Notes under the pieces: model-generated
The model's input: the letters and a program-made list of their open reading frames with translations, nothing else
What the model was told of the DNA's origin: nothing
Database searches by the model: none
Shown here: in pieces, positions 11,861 through 24,055 of the stretch
Layout of the letters: each line of letters begins with the position of its first letter
Numbering within the stretch: position 1 is the stretch's first letter
Assembly: GCF_030272615.1 (NCBI RefSeq)
Contig: NC_081412.1
Coordinates: forward strand, 544,252,870 to 544,316,869
DNA length: 64,000 nucleotides
Source: Cryptomeria japonica
Lineage: Eukaryota; Streptophyta; Pinopsida; Cupressales; Cupressaceae
Reading direction: 5' to 3'
Made by a program: the position numbers and the translations under genes

Positions 11861-13663
11861 TCAAAAAATAGGAATATCTTTAATAGCCTGAAATAAAGGA
11901 ATTTGAATCTGCACATTTTTGAGCTGATCCATAATGTCAAAAGTGGGTTGTTCCATGGGTTTATTTGTAGTACTTTGCAATCTCTGAGGAAAAGGTGGGT
12001 TATCTTGATTTTGCAGAATAGGCTCCTTAGGAACGGTATCTGTTATTGGCATGTGCTCAGTAGGAACAATAGGTGTAGTAGGTTCTTCATGGGGAGGATC
12101 TGATATTTCAATAATCCGAGGCGGTTTTGGAGCAGGTAAAGTAGTTCCAGACCTCAAATGGATGTCATTAATGTTTAAGGCATAAGCTTGATATTGGTTG
12201 GTTTCGGCAAGATATGCAGGCTGCTGAGGTTTATTATTGGGATTGGGCATTGGCTGGGCAGGCATAGGCGTTTGTTTCGGAGGTCCAGGGTTTGTGACAG
12301 TTACAGTAGGAGGCGGCATAATGGCTTGTGGTTGCGGTTGTGGAAGCTGCAGGAATCCAGAGGATTGGTTTTGCCATTGTTCAGGGCCTCGCCATTGGGA
12401 ATTTTGCTGCCAATTTCCTGAAGGTGGGGTCCATTGCCCCTGTGGCTGCTGTCATCCTCCTTGAGGGGGTTGCCATTGTTGGTTCTGATAATTAGGCCAA
12501 TTTGGTTGAGGTGGGTTCCAGGATGGTGGTGGTCCATATGCATGTTGCCATTGATTATTATATCCAGAATAAGAATTACCAAAAGTTAAAGGGTCTTGAG
12601 GCATACCTTGTCTTTGGGCCCATGGTCTCCTTTGTGCAACAAAGAACACGTGATCATCATCTCCTTCTACTGGCTTAAAGTCAGTAGGTAGTTGTTTAGC
12701 TTCCAAATTAGCCACCATCTTGCATCTGCAGTCACGCTTCTTTTGTCTGCAGTATGGACAAAACTCGGTCAAAACTGCGTCAGCCTCCTCATGTTTCTTT
12801 CGAGCTTGCATAGCGTCTAGTTGCGTAGCCATATTATTAATGATGTCCTGCTTGAAGTCAGATAGCAAATTTGTTATCTCTATTCGAGAAACTCCGCCAG
12901 AAAAAGACTTCCCTATTGTAGCATGATGACCTCTACCTTTCTTAACTATTGCTCGAGAGTAGTTAAGACATATTTTCTTTATATCATCCCAAGGCACTTG
13001 GGTTATATCACCTCCTCCTATCAGGTCCAGGGCATCTATACAAGCATCACTGATTCCCTTTAGAAACAGCAGTTTCTGAGAGTCCTCATTGAGAGTATGG
13101 TTTGAGTTCCTCTGTAGTGAAAACAAGAATCTGGAAATGTAATCTTCCAGACTTTCATCCTCCTTCTGCTAAATTCAGAATATATCATCACCCTTGCTGG
13201 CGCTCTTACAATATTCCTTATATTTTTCAAGGAATTTTGTTTGCATGACCTCCCAACTATCAACTACACCTCTTCCCAGACTCATGAACCATCTGAGAGC
13301 TCCTTCCTTCAAGGTGGAAGGGAATAACTTTAATTTATGAGCATCTGTGTTGTAGTCATAACTGCGACAGAGGACATCAAATTCAAACAGAAAGGTTTCT
13401 GGGTCCTCTGTGACCAGGCCATCAAACTTTGGAAGCAAAGAAGAGGGAATGTTTTTAAGATTGTCAGTATCTCCCTGGGGAACAATAGGAAACTCAAATG
13501 CAGGAGGCGGATTATTGGGTTGATTATTTGCCATGTTTGGTTGCTGGAATAACAGAGCGAATGGATTTTCCTTAGGTATGTGGTCAGCTGGGTCAAATGG
13601 TAGTTCAATAAATAGATTTTCAGGGATGAACCTTCCCAGTGTGTCTCTTCTTCTTCTATGCAT
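11861..13663 (-). pseudogene. Gypsy-1 gag
   Basis: It starts at the methionine complementary to about 13661-13663 (MHRRRRDTLGRF). The capsid part has FLFEFDVLCRSYDYN, LFPSTLKEGALRWFMSLG and FLEKYKEY, the retrotrans_gag pattern. A short Cys cluster CPYCRQKKRDCRC takes the place of the usual CX2CX4HX4C knuckle. A long Gln/Pro/Asn-rich region follows (about 12600-12000). Stops at 13175-13177 (TGA), 13169-13171 (TAG), 12452-12454 (TGA) and 11861-11863 (TGA) interrupt an otherwise continuous frame. Gag packages the RNA and forms the particle. Confidence 0.88.
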
Positions 13664-13763
13664 GCAATATAATGAATAGTGGCTTGAAAAATCTAGGAAA
13701 TTTTACTAACAAGCTAAACTAATGCCAAAAAATGACTTCTGATAAACTCCTAGCTAGATGCCA

Positions 13764-13781
13764 TCCCTGGCAGCGGTGCCA
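13764..13781 (-). promoter_or_regulatory. Gypsy-1 primer binding site (tRNA-Asp type)
   Basis: On the minus strand, four bases after the 5' LTR, the sequence reads TGGCACCGCTGCCAGGGA. It matches the complement of the 3' end of plant tRNA-Asp (TGGCGCCGTTGCCGGGGA) at 15 of 18 positions, all three differences being transitions. This primer type is usual for Athila-like elements. Confidence 0.85.
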
Positions 13782-13785
13782 AAAA

Positions 13786-15071
13786 TGATGGTCCCGCCTA
13801 CAAAAGGATATGAAAATCATAGTAAAACCTTTCTTGGGAATTGGGCATTCCAACAGGTGACCAATATCTCTCTTCTGTAGACGTTCATTTACTTGTCAAA
13901 CCAGGGGACGTATACTTTAAATGGCGTAGCAAAATATATGCACTAGGAACTTATTTTGGTCAAATCCTAGCGGAAATACATACTGAAAAGAAATCCTACC
14001 TACGCTATAGGAAGGTAATGCAAAGCTTTTTAACTCAACTATGATTTGATTACGACAGAAACCATAATAACTACAACTGAAACACAAACTATGAACTGGC
14101 CTTATGCTGCAGGAACAGACACAGTGATGGATTCCTTGTGCTGCAGGAGCAATGTAAAGCTGAGTTTGTATAAAAACTTTAAAGATGAAAGCAAATTGAA
14201 GCTTAACAGGAAAGAACAACTAACTAACTAGCTACAGACACCTACTAAGTGGGCCCCCTTAGCAAGCATCTCCTGATTACGCAGATACGAAACTCAGAAC
14301 TTCATTGAACTTTATTCATAAAAACAGAATGATATACATTGTTTTGTTGATATGGAAACTAACAACAAACTCTGCTTCTGGTTAAACAGATTCTGTCTTT
14401 TATTATCATTTTGATTCTTACATGACATCTACTATTCTTATTCTATCCTTCTCTCGCCTCTCTCTCGCACAGGAGGAGAAGCTTTATTTAAAAACAGGGG
14501 AGCAACTAACTAACTAACTCCATTAAAGAAAGACGTGGAAGTAAAACATATCCTCGAATCAAGGAACAAACTTCATAAATGAGTTTATGCATTCAACCCG
14601 ATCCAGAGAGAATCTAGCACTCCACTCTTTGTCATTAAAATTCTTTCCCATGATTTCAGTCAAATAGTATTTGCTGGAGCTTCCTCGAAGTCGTGCAGGA
14701 AATGGACTTTACTGCAAGGCCGAGATTGGCTGCGCTTGACTCGATCATTCTTCAACAACCTGCGAAACAAAAGGTAACAGGCAACAGAAAAAGCGTATGG
14801 CACATACACGATATCCATTCATTAATCACACATTTTAGATTTACTTCATCATTCAAAAACTGTATACGATATACCAGTCATTTTAGGGAGTCAACAGGGC
14901 AATAAATACAATCAAGTTAATCACAAAGAACTGGAGGAATATAAAAGTCTCTTGCTACAGGATATCCCAAAAAGGTTTCACAAAGTCTGAACATCCATGA
15001 AATAACAAAAGTAAAGGCATTTAAAAGTTTTATCAAAACATCCAAATTATGAGCATTTTTTAAGCTCATCA
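13786..15071 (-). repeat. Gypsy-1 LTR, 5' LTR of the minus-strand element
   Basis: It aligns end to end with 3713-4998 with the same length (1286 bp). The element promoter should lie here, but I could not pick one TATA box with confidence. Confidence 0.95.
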
Positions 15072-15076
15072 CCACC
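15072..15076. repeat. Gypsy-1 target site duplication, right copy (CCACC)
   Basis: Identical to 3708-3712 and directly next to the right LTR end CATCA. Confidence 0.9.
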
Positions 15077-15660
15077 ATAATGGCGTCAATGTGATTTTGG
15101 AAGGCAATTCAAAACTTGTAGTCAATTGCCTAAATGATACCATGAAAGCCCCTTGGGAGATAAGATGAATTATTCAAAAGTGTAAAAGGCTTAGAGTGTA
15201 AAGGGCTATTCAAAGCCTTTCACAAAATATAAGTGCAACACATGTACATGTAAGGAAATATGATAGCGGATGAGGTTGTATATGAAGGCTTAACAAAAAG
15301 GGAATGGTGTCACTTTAATTATCAAGAGAGCTTGACTGAATTAAAAAATATTTTGTCCAATGAAAGGGTAAAATCTTTCATGGGTGATTCAATCTATTAC
15401 TTGAAGCTATAACGGTTGAGGCTGCCCCTTTTTTTTACATTCTATGAGTGCCAAGAAATTTCAAATTCAAATTTCCGACCCGATAACCTACAAGTTGATG
15501 AGTATGATGCTAACTATTCGGCCGATTGGGGTGATATGTATAGTGCCAAGTTGGCATGTTGATGATGAGGGTGTCAAGAATTTGAATGGCCTAATGCCTT
15601 GCGATGATTTTAAGGATGGAGATATCATTTGTGGGAAAGGCAGTTGTCTTGTTTCTTGAA
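15077..15660 (+). mobile_element. LINE-A, 3' part (RNase H second half and tail)
   Basis: Right after the target duplication the LINE-A protein resumes with NGVNVILEGNSKLVVNCLND, the second catalytic part of the plant RNase H. Further on, GNMIADEVVYEGL matches the C-terminal 'EGN..AD.LA..' motif. Downstream, to about 15660, a loosely open region (YNLQVDEYDANYSADWG-like in one frame) has no known match. The true 3' end, poly-A and target duplication of LINE-A cannot be fixed. Confidence 0.75.
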
Positions 15661-16146
15661 GTGCCTTAATTTCTTATAACGTGAAAAGAACGCTCACATG
15701 TGATGACAACACAACCTATCAAGCCAAAAATAACCTTTGGGTGAACCCACAATAGTGGATGACACTTTTTTGCCAACTTTCACACTGCAATATTCATTTT
15801 TAGAAAAACACTTCAGATTCAGACACCTATTACTTACTACTAAACCCTAAGGAATTCGTGGTTAGTCATTACTGGTATGTTTAGTTATAGAGACATGTTA
15901 ATTTTTGAATACTTCTAAGAAACAATTGTTTGGGCTTTCTTGGCTGACTGCTTGATGCCAGTCCTTGTGAAGCTATACTTTGTTTCTGTTGCCATTGTTT
16001 TGTAGGTTCGGGAGCTTCTCCCTGAAAACAATAAAACACGATTGTGCGTTTGCATAATGACGCAAATCGGATAAAAATAAATATACTTTAAAACAATGAT
16101 AATTAAACATAATAATATTCTTGTTTTTGTTGATTATTTTCCACAG
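15661..16146. other. Non-coding interval before the EDS1-like fragment
   Basis: No convincing protein. A plausible 3' splice site (TTTTCCACAG, ending at 16146) sits at its right edge, so part of the interval may be an old intron of the EDS1/PAD4-like gene. Confidence 0.45.
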
Positions 16147-16620
16147 GCTATAAAAGAACATTGCGTCTCAGCATAATGGTACAAATGACATTGTAAGAAG
16201 GGTTTTGGCTACTATGATTCTTTCAAATAATACGGTGAAAAGGCAGAGTTTCATGTAATTTCGCTAAGTTAGAAACATTCTGGAATGAAATTGTTGAGCT
16301 GGAGGAGAAGCATAAGTTGCCCAGTAACTTCTACTGCAAAAATAAATGGATCAATGCTGGCACTACATATAGAAGACTTGCAGAGCCTCTGGACATTGCA
16401 TACTGCTATTGTACGCAGAAGTCCATAATAAAAGTTATCTTGCAAATGGGGTGAGATCTCACCATTACATGGTTATGGAGAAATGAATGAAAGAAAAAGA
16501 ACAAACTCGAATTAGAAGCTCGACAAGAAGGATCGCACAAAATTTGCATCCTTAACATTAGACATCTATTTTTGGGCTCATTTAGAAGATAATTGTCAAT
16601 CATTGACATGTCTATAGCAA
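16147..16620 (+). pseudogene. EDS1/PAD4-like lipase-family immune regulator, C-terminal EP-domain fragment
   Basis: Across two frames this reads WYK, then GFGYYDSFK, then ETFWNEIVELEEKHKLPSNF, KWINAGTTYRRL, AEPLDIAYCY and finally RTKFASLTLDIYFWAHLED. This is the order of conserved blocks in the C-terminal EP domain of EDS1, PAD4 and SAG101 (WYK.....GYYD.FK, FW...I...E...LP..F, W...G..Y..L.EPLDIA.YY, FASLT.D..FWA.VEEA). In plants these proteins form heterodimers that relay signals from TIR-type immune receptors. The N-terminal lipase-like domain is absent. There are stops after about residues 9, 13 and 27, a frameshift near 16270 and another break near 16440-16510. Which family member it came from cannot be decided. 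Confidence 0.75.
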
Positions 16621-16664
16621 GAGCAAAACCAACATCAATGATAAAAGAAGATTCTGAGTGGCAA

Positions 16665-17165
16665 AAATCATGCAGAGATTGCTGCACTTGCCAAATTCCC
16701 ATGTATTTCTCCACCGAATTTACTGTGTGACAATTCAAATTCAATGAGATTTGTGTAGTTACAAAATGATTTGGGGATGTGACCTCCAAGCTTATTGGAA
16801 GTAACATACAGATTTTGTAACTTTGAAAGTCGGCCCAAATATTGTGGCAACTCACCAAACAGCTAATTCTCGTGCACATAAAGATCTATTAGATGCTCCC
16901 AATTGGCAATGGAGGAGGGTATCTTTTCAACTAACCAATTTTGTCCCAGCCATAATATGGACGGTTGGGTGAGATTCCCAACATTTGACGGGATTTCTCC
17001 GCTAAAATTGTTGTCACTCAAGTAAATCACCTTCATCAGTGGAAGCCCAAAATGGAGAGCAGAATGCTTTCGCTGAGGAAATTACCATAGATTGACAAAA
17101 TATGTGAGTTTTCTAATGCTACCCAGTTTGACAGGGATTTGTGGTGGTCTTATTGGCTGGAGTAG
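16665..17165 (-). pseudogene. Leucine-rich-repeat receptor fragment
   Basis: Read from 17165 down to 16665, the minus strand gives consecutive plant-type LRRs: PLMKVIYLSDNNFSGEIP, then NVGNLTQPSILWLGQNWL, LIDLYVHEN, and LQNLYVTSNKLGGHIPKSF. The spacing of about 24 residues and the xxLxLxxNxxxGxIP pattern are those of receptor-like kinases and receptor-like proteins. I count four to five repeats. A stop follows HEN and the upstream part is in another frame. No transmembrane segment or kinase domain is visible. It runs towards the EDS1-like fragment. Confidence 0.75.
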
Positions 17166-17169
17166 TCCG

Positions 17170-20149
17170 GTAATTTCTTGGCGAGAAGTAGATCATTCAC
17201 ATCGTCTTCCACACTTCTCGGCATTACACATTGTTGATTTTTTCAGTCAGTCTGTTTGCTCTCATAGAAGATGCCTTTGGCATAATAATTTTAAAATAAA
17301 ATAAAATAATCTTAAATAAATATAATAATTTAAAATGTAATTCTAGATGTATTCTAGACCTATTCGATTTAATATATATTTTATGAGTTAATTATAAAAT
17401 ATCATAATATCAGGGTCTGAGGTAATGGAGAGGTGGCATCATTTGGTGAAGAATTAATTTTAAAATTGCGAAAGAAGTATTGTGCTCAAAATATAAAATT
17501 TATTTATTTAGTTCAATGTTTTAATTACGCATTTGCTGAAATTGAGAATCAAACACGTGACTATAGTCTCGCGGTCCGTTCTTCATGGCATTAATTCGTG
17601 TGGTCCGTCCACTATTAACGGCGGTTGCTACTTAGTCTTCCACATTTGTCAGCATTAACAGAGGAAGGAAGTAATGAAAATTGGGCAAGATCGTATTTTC
17701 TGTGTACGAGCTGTGTCAGAACTGTTCAGATACGACATCGATTTGTAAGGGGCCCACACTAAAGAGTGAGCTTCTGCGGAATTCATCCCTTCCTCTTTTT
17801 CCTGCAATATTAACTTTATATTTTTCGTGCATTGCATATTTTTCGAACAGTCATCGCCAATCAAGCTGAATTGATCGATGACAACACACCTGAAGGTTAT
17901 AGGACATACTAGAGGAATTGACGGTTATAGGAACATAAAGGATGAATTTCCTTCCGGAGGACAATTGCATCAGTGTTGCGTTTGTCGTTGGCTTCCACAT
18001 GGCTGATTTTTGCAAGGGTAATGAACACCTTACAATTGGGTAAGGGTAAAAAGAGATCTTACCATCGTGGATTACGTTCAGAGTTAATTTGTGTCTTTCA
18101 AGACGTGTATATGGCAGGACTAAATGACATTTAAATAAATGTATGGATAGAGTTAAGTTAGTAGTTTAATTAAAATGAAATAGAAAGATAGTTAAATACT
18201 AATATGGTCATTGACCGGCAATTACTTTTGTCGATATGCAAACCTGTCAACGATTGGAAAAGAAATTACTAAGTGCAATCCACCTTTAAGTTATATTCAT
18301 GCCCACTTCCCTTGCATAGGTAGCATGTGATTTAAATGTTGCTTTTCTGTGATTTTTCTCTTTTATCATATCTATCTCTTAAAAAACTATTCTCAAATCA
18401 AAATGAAGAAGTCACTCAATCAATTAATGAAGACTAATTATTTTAATGGAATCTCTATTGCATATCATCCTAAAACAAACTACTTCATGCTCACAACATG
18501 CTTCTATCCACTAATTATAGCAACCGTCCTGAATGAAGCTAATCATAATAGCATTCAATATGCATGGTGTTGATATGGAAAACTGACAGAGCATAAAACT
18601 AAGAATGGCAAGCCAAAAAATTAATCGTGGAGTGCATAGTAGAATAATTGTAATTTATTTAATTTAGGTGACTTAGAGATGAAAAGTGCTACCTCCTTTT
18701 CATAATTTGAAAAAGCCATTTTACATGAACAGTAGTGAGGTTGTTTACACTTCTATGTTAAGATGAAATGGAAAGATGCAACAAAAAATACATGAATGGA
18801 TTATTTTGTTAATAAGCAACTTAAATTTTTTTAAATAGTATTTATGATCTCTTCAATTTAGATGTAGTTTAGATTGTATCAACTTCCATTATGGCCTTGA
18901 CGTAAGAGGGAAGTTAAAATTTATAAAGTGTTTGATTAATTTAAAACATAAAACTAAACTTTAAAAAGAAATATTTGTGTTTTTTTTGCTTCCCAACGTT
19001 AGATTAAATGAATAGTGGTGAATAGTCGACGACAGCATTGACGTACCACATGCAAGTGGTAATAAATAAAAACATATTTTACATTAATCAGTGCTTCAAC
19101 TTCTGACAGAAAACAGCATGAAAGTACTACGCAATCTGCATAAATTGTAAAATATTATATTCTCCTCGGGCGGCGAAACAAGATTTTATTCTCAAAGGAC
19201 AATTTACTTTCAATATTATTCTCACTAAACAATGACGTAATTCTCCTCAGGTGGCCAAACTAAATTTACCTTCAATATTATATTATATAATCATATAATT
19301 GTATTTATATTTAATATATGATATATTAATATATTTATTATTATTTATTTATATCTATTTTATGGGTAATTTATGTTTTGTTATATTTCATGTCTGAAGG
19401 TAGGATACATGCAAAAAATCACAAGGAAAAATACTTTTCATATGGTTATTAATGTAAGTCCTTGGTGTTCAATGTTGTTGACGTTAATTTATGCTCTTTA
19501 AGTTGATTTATCTTATGATTTATGGATTGTTAAGGTCCATGCCATTTTAACAAGAACCTAGCATGATCCATTATCACGTATTGTGATGATTTAACTTGGA
19601 GAGTTTAATCAATCAACTTTCCTTGAAACATGCATAAATTTTATATATTTTGTGAGATGTTTACGAACTAGATGGGCATTGTTAGACTACAAGGTTACTT
19701 AATCTATGGATTTTTGTTGACAAATAATGATTCATAAGGTGTGAAGCTATAAATCTATATCCCACATCTGGTTAAAGATAATATTTAATAAATTTTGAAT
19801 TTGGCAAATGCACCACACAATCTCTCAAACTACTAGAAACATGAGATGTCCCACACAACATTTCACCATTCTCAATCCTATATTCTATATCTCATCATCA
19901 TAATAAAATCATGCATCTAATTTATTCATCAATGTCTACTCCCTTTTCTTATTAATTGGATGTATTTCATCTTATAGAAAAAACATGTTAGTATTATGTG
20001 TAATGGGTAGATCTAAGAGATCTTAAAGGTGAATTTTTGAGTCCTTAAGCAAATGATGTACTAGGTTGGTGGACGCTTCCCATGGAGACATGCCATATTT
20101 TGATTGTTGACCAAAAAGACAATAAAATGTGAATTTCTCTATTGTCAAT
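17170..20149. other. AT-rich intergenic DNA, no gene seen
   Basis: No frame resembles a protein. A small imperfect repeat of TTCTCCTC(G/A)GG(C/T)GG occurs at about 19160 and 19232. The rest is AT-rich with poly-A/T patches. Confidence 0.6.
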
Positions 20150-20319
20150 ATCTCCTTCTCTCTATATCCATCCTTGTTCTCTCTCTTTTTCTCTATTTTA
20201 CCTCTCTATCAATCTACCTCTCTCATAATCATAAGTCCCTATCTATCTCTTTATTTATATTCATCTCCTTTAAATCCCTCTTTCTATATTCCCATCTCTC
20301 TATCAATATTCCTCTAACT

Positions 20320-20427
<108 letters not shown>

Positions 20428-20672
20428 TTTACTCTATCTCTCTCATATATATTCTTCTCTTTATACACATTTACCTTTCTCCATTATTTAATTTTCCTCT
20501 TTCAAACAACTTCCTCCCTCTCCCTCTCCCTCTCGCCCTCTTTCTCTTTCTACCATCATCTTTATCTTGAAATCTATATATATTTTTATGTTTATCTCTC
20601 TTTCGCTTCATCTCTCTCTTTGTTTAATTAGATTCTTTTAACTCAACTCTTCCTCCATATCTATCTATCTAC

Positions 20673-20831
<159 letters not shown>

Positions 20832-22056
20832 ATATAAATCTCTATATTTTTATTTATAACTCACTTGAATGTCTCTTATCTCTATCTATCCATATCTTTC
20901 TCTACTTCTATCTCCTTATTTCTCTATCTCTCTCCCTATCTCTATTTATTTATTTATCCCTCTCTATATCTCTTTACCACCCTCTATCTATATCTATTAT
21001 TCTCCCTCTCTCCCTCTTTATACATTTAGCTATCTCTCTCTCACCCCTTTTCTTCCTTATCTCCCTCTACCTATCTCTCTCTCCCTCTGTCCCTCTACCA
21101 ATTTCTCTCCCTCTCTCCCCCTCTTTCCTCCCTCTCTTTTTGTGTCTCCCCTCTCTCTTTCTCTTTGTCTCTCTCCCTCCCTAGCTCACTCCCTATCTCT
21201 ACCTCTCTACCCTTCTCTTCCCATATATCTTTGTATCTCTCTTTCCTTTCTCATATATCTCTATCTCTCCCTCTTCCTTTTGTCCCTCTCTCCATCTTCT
21301 CCTATTTCTATCTTTCTCTCTCCATCTCTATTTGCTTATCTCTACTTCTCCTTGTTTGTTTTACTCTCAATTTGTCTCTTTGTTTATTTCCCTCTCACCC
21401 TCTCTCTATATGTCCTAATATCTCTATCACTCTATCATCATCTATATCTCTCACTATCTATCTCTCTCCCTCTTCCTCCACATATATCTATCTTTCTATG
21501 TCTCTTTATCATTATCTACCTTTACCTATCTATATCTCTCCATCGATTTATTTTCCTCATCATCTCTCCCTTTATCTTTCTCTCTACTCTTCTATCTTTA
21601 CACATTTAACCCTCTTTATATCCATCTCTCCCTCCCCCCTCTTTTTCCCTCTCCTTTTTATACATCTCTCTAAATATATCTCCTTGCATATTCATTTCTA
21701 TCTCTCCATATTTTTCCTATTTCTCCTTCTATATATATCTTGTTAACTACCCATCTTTGTCTACCCCTATATTGCTCTATCTAACTCTCTCTCAATATCA
21801 CTCCCAATCTCTAAATTTATCTTCTATCTCTCCCTCTCTCATTCTCTTCCTTCGTATCCCTCTATATATTTATCTCTTCCATCGCTATCCTTCCATCCTC
21901 CTCTCCCTATCTCTGACTCTCCTCTCAATTTCCATCTCCTTCTCCATATCTATCTATATCCCATATCTCTATCTCCTGACCCCTCTCTCATTGTTTGTTT
22001 CTTCCCCCTCTATCTCTCCTTCTTTATATACTTACCTATCCATCTTTCTTTCTCTT

Positions 22057-23289
22057 TATATTGTAAACATAAATTGAGCATATTGATAATGGGCTCTAAT
22101 TATTTATCTCCTATATCTTTTTAGCATAACCATTGCACACCAAGGTGCAATTGCTACAAAAAATGGCAGCCAATGTTTTTAGCGTACAAAGCACTGCATG
22201 AAAATGTCCAAATTGTACATACGTAGTTTCAGACATACCACCATTTATGAAATACTCTACAATTGAGCAGTATTCTTCTCCCCCATTACATTCTCTTGCA
22301 CAATACCCGCCATTACTTCGCTTCAATCACAGAACAACATTTTTTAATTTAATAAAAATCAACCCCAACATTATTACCACATGCCCAATGACAGAGCGAC
22401 ATCAAAGACAAATTAAATGAAATGACACAACTTAAATTGTGTACACATGGCAATACAATTGAAATTGAAAAATCAAAATGATGACTTATAGATTAGCAAA
22501 GTCACAAAGCATAAAATTCATCATCATTTACCCTGTATGTTTGATCACTGACAACGATAAAAATATCCTATTGAATATGTATTTAAATACATTTTTTTAT
22601 GCACAAGTTTTAGTTGTACTCACTTCTAACCTCGTATTTGTAAAATCATAATTCCCCTCCTACATTGGCTTTAACAAGAGTTTGAAATTTTAAAATAATA
22701 TTTTAAATTTTGTATAATATAATTATTAACTTTATTTTTTATTGAATTTTATATTTATTAATGGTAGAGATATCATGAGTTTAGTATTTAATTGTGTTTT
22801 TCATATATAAAGTTTATATTAAAATATATTTATTGTTATTATACATTAGGTTTTATATAATATATATTTTTAAATAAAAAATATATTATAATATATAATT
22901 AATTTATAATACTGATTAAAATATTAAATATATTATATGTTAAGCATTATTTATATTTGTTATTTAATATGGTTAGAAGTGAGTCACTTAATGAAATGAT
23001 GGTTTTTTGTCACTTTATGGCTTGTCGTTCATTATTTTGGTTCTTTGTTTCCCACTTTTCAATCCTTGTCATTTATTTTCTCATTTTATCCATTATTTGT
23101 TTATAAGAGATTATATTATTATGCTTTAGTAGGGTTTCATAATATCTTTCCACCAAACTCTATTGGTCGACATCATTGAAAACATGGCACAATATGTATA
23201 GTATAACATGCAAATTTTTAAGAATGGTGTGCAATACAAACCAATGAATAGCCATCATCGTAGAGGCCTTTTGTCTCCATCCGACTACT
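22057..23289. other. AT-rich intergenic DNA
   Basis: It starts with the unit ATTGTAAACATAAATTGAGC that also follows the CT block at 23372. A Cys-containing minus-strand open frame at 22111-22326 has no recognisable match. The section 22680-22960 is extremely AT-rich. Confidence 0.55.
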
Positions 23290-23411
23290 ATAATCTCTCT
23301 CTCTCTCTCTCTACCTCTCTCTCAATCTTCCCCCTCTGCCCCTCTTTCTATTCCTATCTATCCCCTGCTCTCTATTGTAAACATAACATGAGCATGTTGG
23401 TAATAGAGCCT
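23290..23411. repeat. Second copy of the CT-block unit
   Basis: A short CT-rich block (about 23292-23370) is followed by ATTGTAAACATAACATGAGC and TGTTGGTAATAGAGCC. It matches the end of the long CT tract at 22058-22095 with a few substitutions. The two places therefore look like copies of one repeat whose CT part differs greatly in length. Confidence 0.7.
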
Positions 23412-23704
23412 TATTGTCTTCTTCATTTAGAGGTCTTATTCCAATCATGTTTGTATCCTTCTAGATAGATGCAAACATTATTTAAAGCTACACTTCTCCA
23501 TTGAGACCTTTGTAGCACAAAAACCATCATTTTCTATATAGCCTACCAATTCACCTTGTGTAATTTTTTATATTAAATCAACAAATCCATTCTAATTAAA
23601 CTTTTTTGGCGTATGTGCTATTGCTAATAATATTTTGCGAGGATATCGTGAGAGCCGTGTATTCCAGCAGGAATCATACCTTCTAAGTAAGGTAAGAGTG
23701 GCGG

Positions 23705-23766
23705 ACTTACAGTTTGATAAATTCTTCGGAGAGTGACTTACAGTTTGAAAAATTCTTCGGAGAGTG
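23705..23766 (+). repeat. 31-bp tandem duplication upstream of GLR
   Basis: Two adjacent 31-bp units beginning ACTTACAGTTTGA and ending CGGAGAGTG, differing at one base. A related word (TACAATTTGACAAATTCTT) is found in both GLR relics and is again duplicated in the one at 58 kb. It may be a cis-element or simply a duplication-prone stretch. Confidence 0.8.
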
Positions 23767-23871
23767 GCGGAATTGATCTTTATACGGCGCAGAAAGGATT
23801 CAACTTTATTTGCCAAGGAGTAATTATTGCTCTTTGAATGCTAAGACTATCTCTTTTTCTAATTTTGTATG

Positions 23872-23879
23872 TATATAAT
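23872..23879 (+). promoter_or_regulatory. Candidate TATA box of the GLR gene
   Basis: TATATAAT lies 177 bp upstream of the start codon in a region otherwise free of coding sequence. The spacing allows a 5' leader of about 150 bp. It was chosen by motif and position only. Confidence 0.4.
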
Positions 23880-24055
23880 CTTCTAGAATTTCGAGAGTAC
23901 ATACAAAATGGATGAATACAGCCACCATATTTAGGCTCAGAATTTGGTCAACATCCATCTGTCTACCTACAGCGTAGATGAATTCACATTTAATGAATCA
24001 GTAAAGAAGAAATTTTAGAGTTCGATTCTCACATTGCTACACAATAAGACTAGAT

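Larger units (their letters stand above)
3713..15071 (-). mobile_element. Gypsy-1, Athila-like Ty3/gypsy LTR retrotransposon with accessory ORF
   Basis: A complete 11.36-kb element in minus orientation. It has two LTRs of equal length (1286 bp), termini TG...CA, a 5-bp target duplication CCACC (3708-3712 and 15072-15076), a primer site matching the 3' end of tRNA-Asp, a purine tract next to the 3' LTR, and the order gag, protease, RT-RNase H, integrase, accessory ORF. That order, the DLGA protease motif and the tRNA-Asp primer site fit the Athila/Tat branch. By eye the LTRs differ at about 40 of 1286 positions (about 3%), mostly transitions. Gag-pol contains ten in-frame stops, so the element cannot move by itself. 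Confidence 0.93.

Noticed and set aside
22111..22326. Minus-strand 71-residue Cys-containing frame that recalls a RALF propeptide (ECNGGEEYCS)
   Set aside because: There is no signal peptide, no RALF YISY or C-terminal Cys pattern, and the likeness covers only a few residues.
23592..23816. Minus-strand 74-residue Arg-rich frame upstream of GLR
   Set aside because: It runs through the 31-bp tandem repeat and the promoter region; no counterpart is kept open in the relics.
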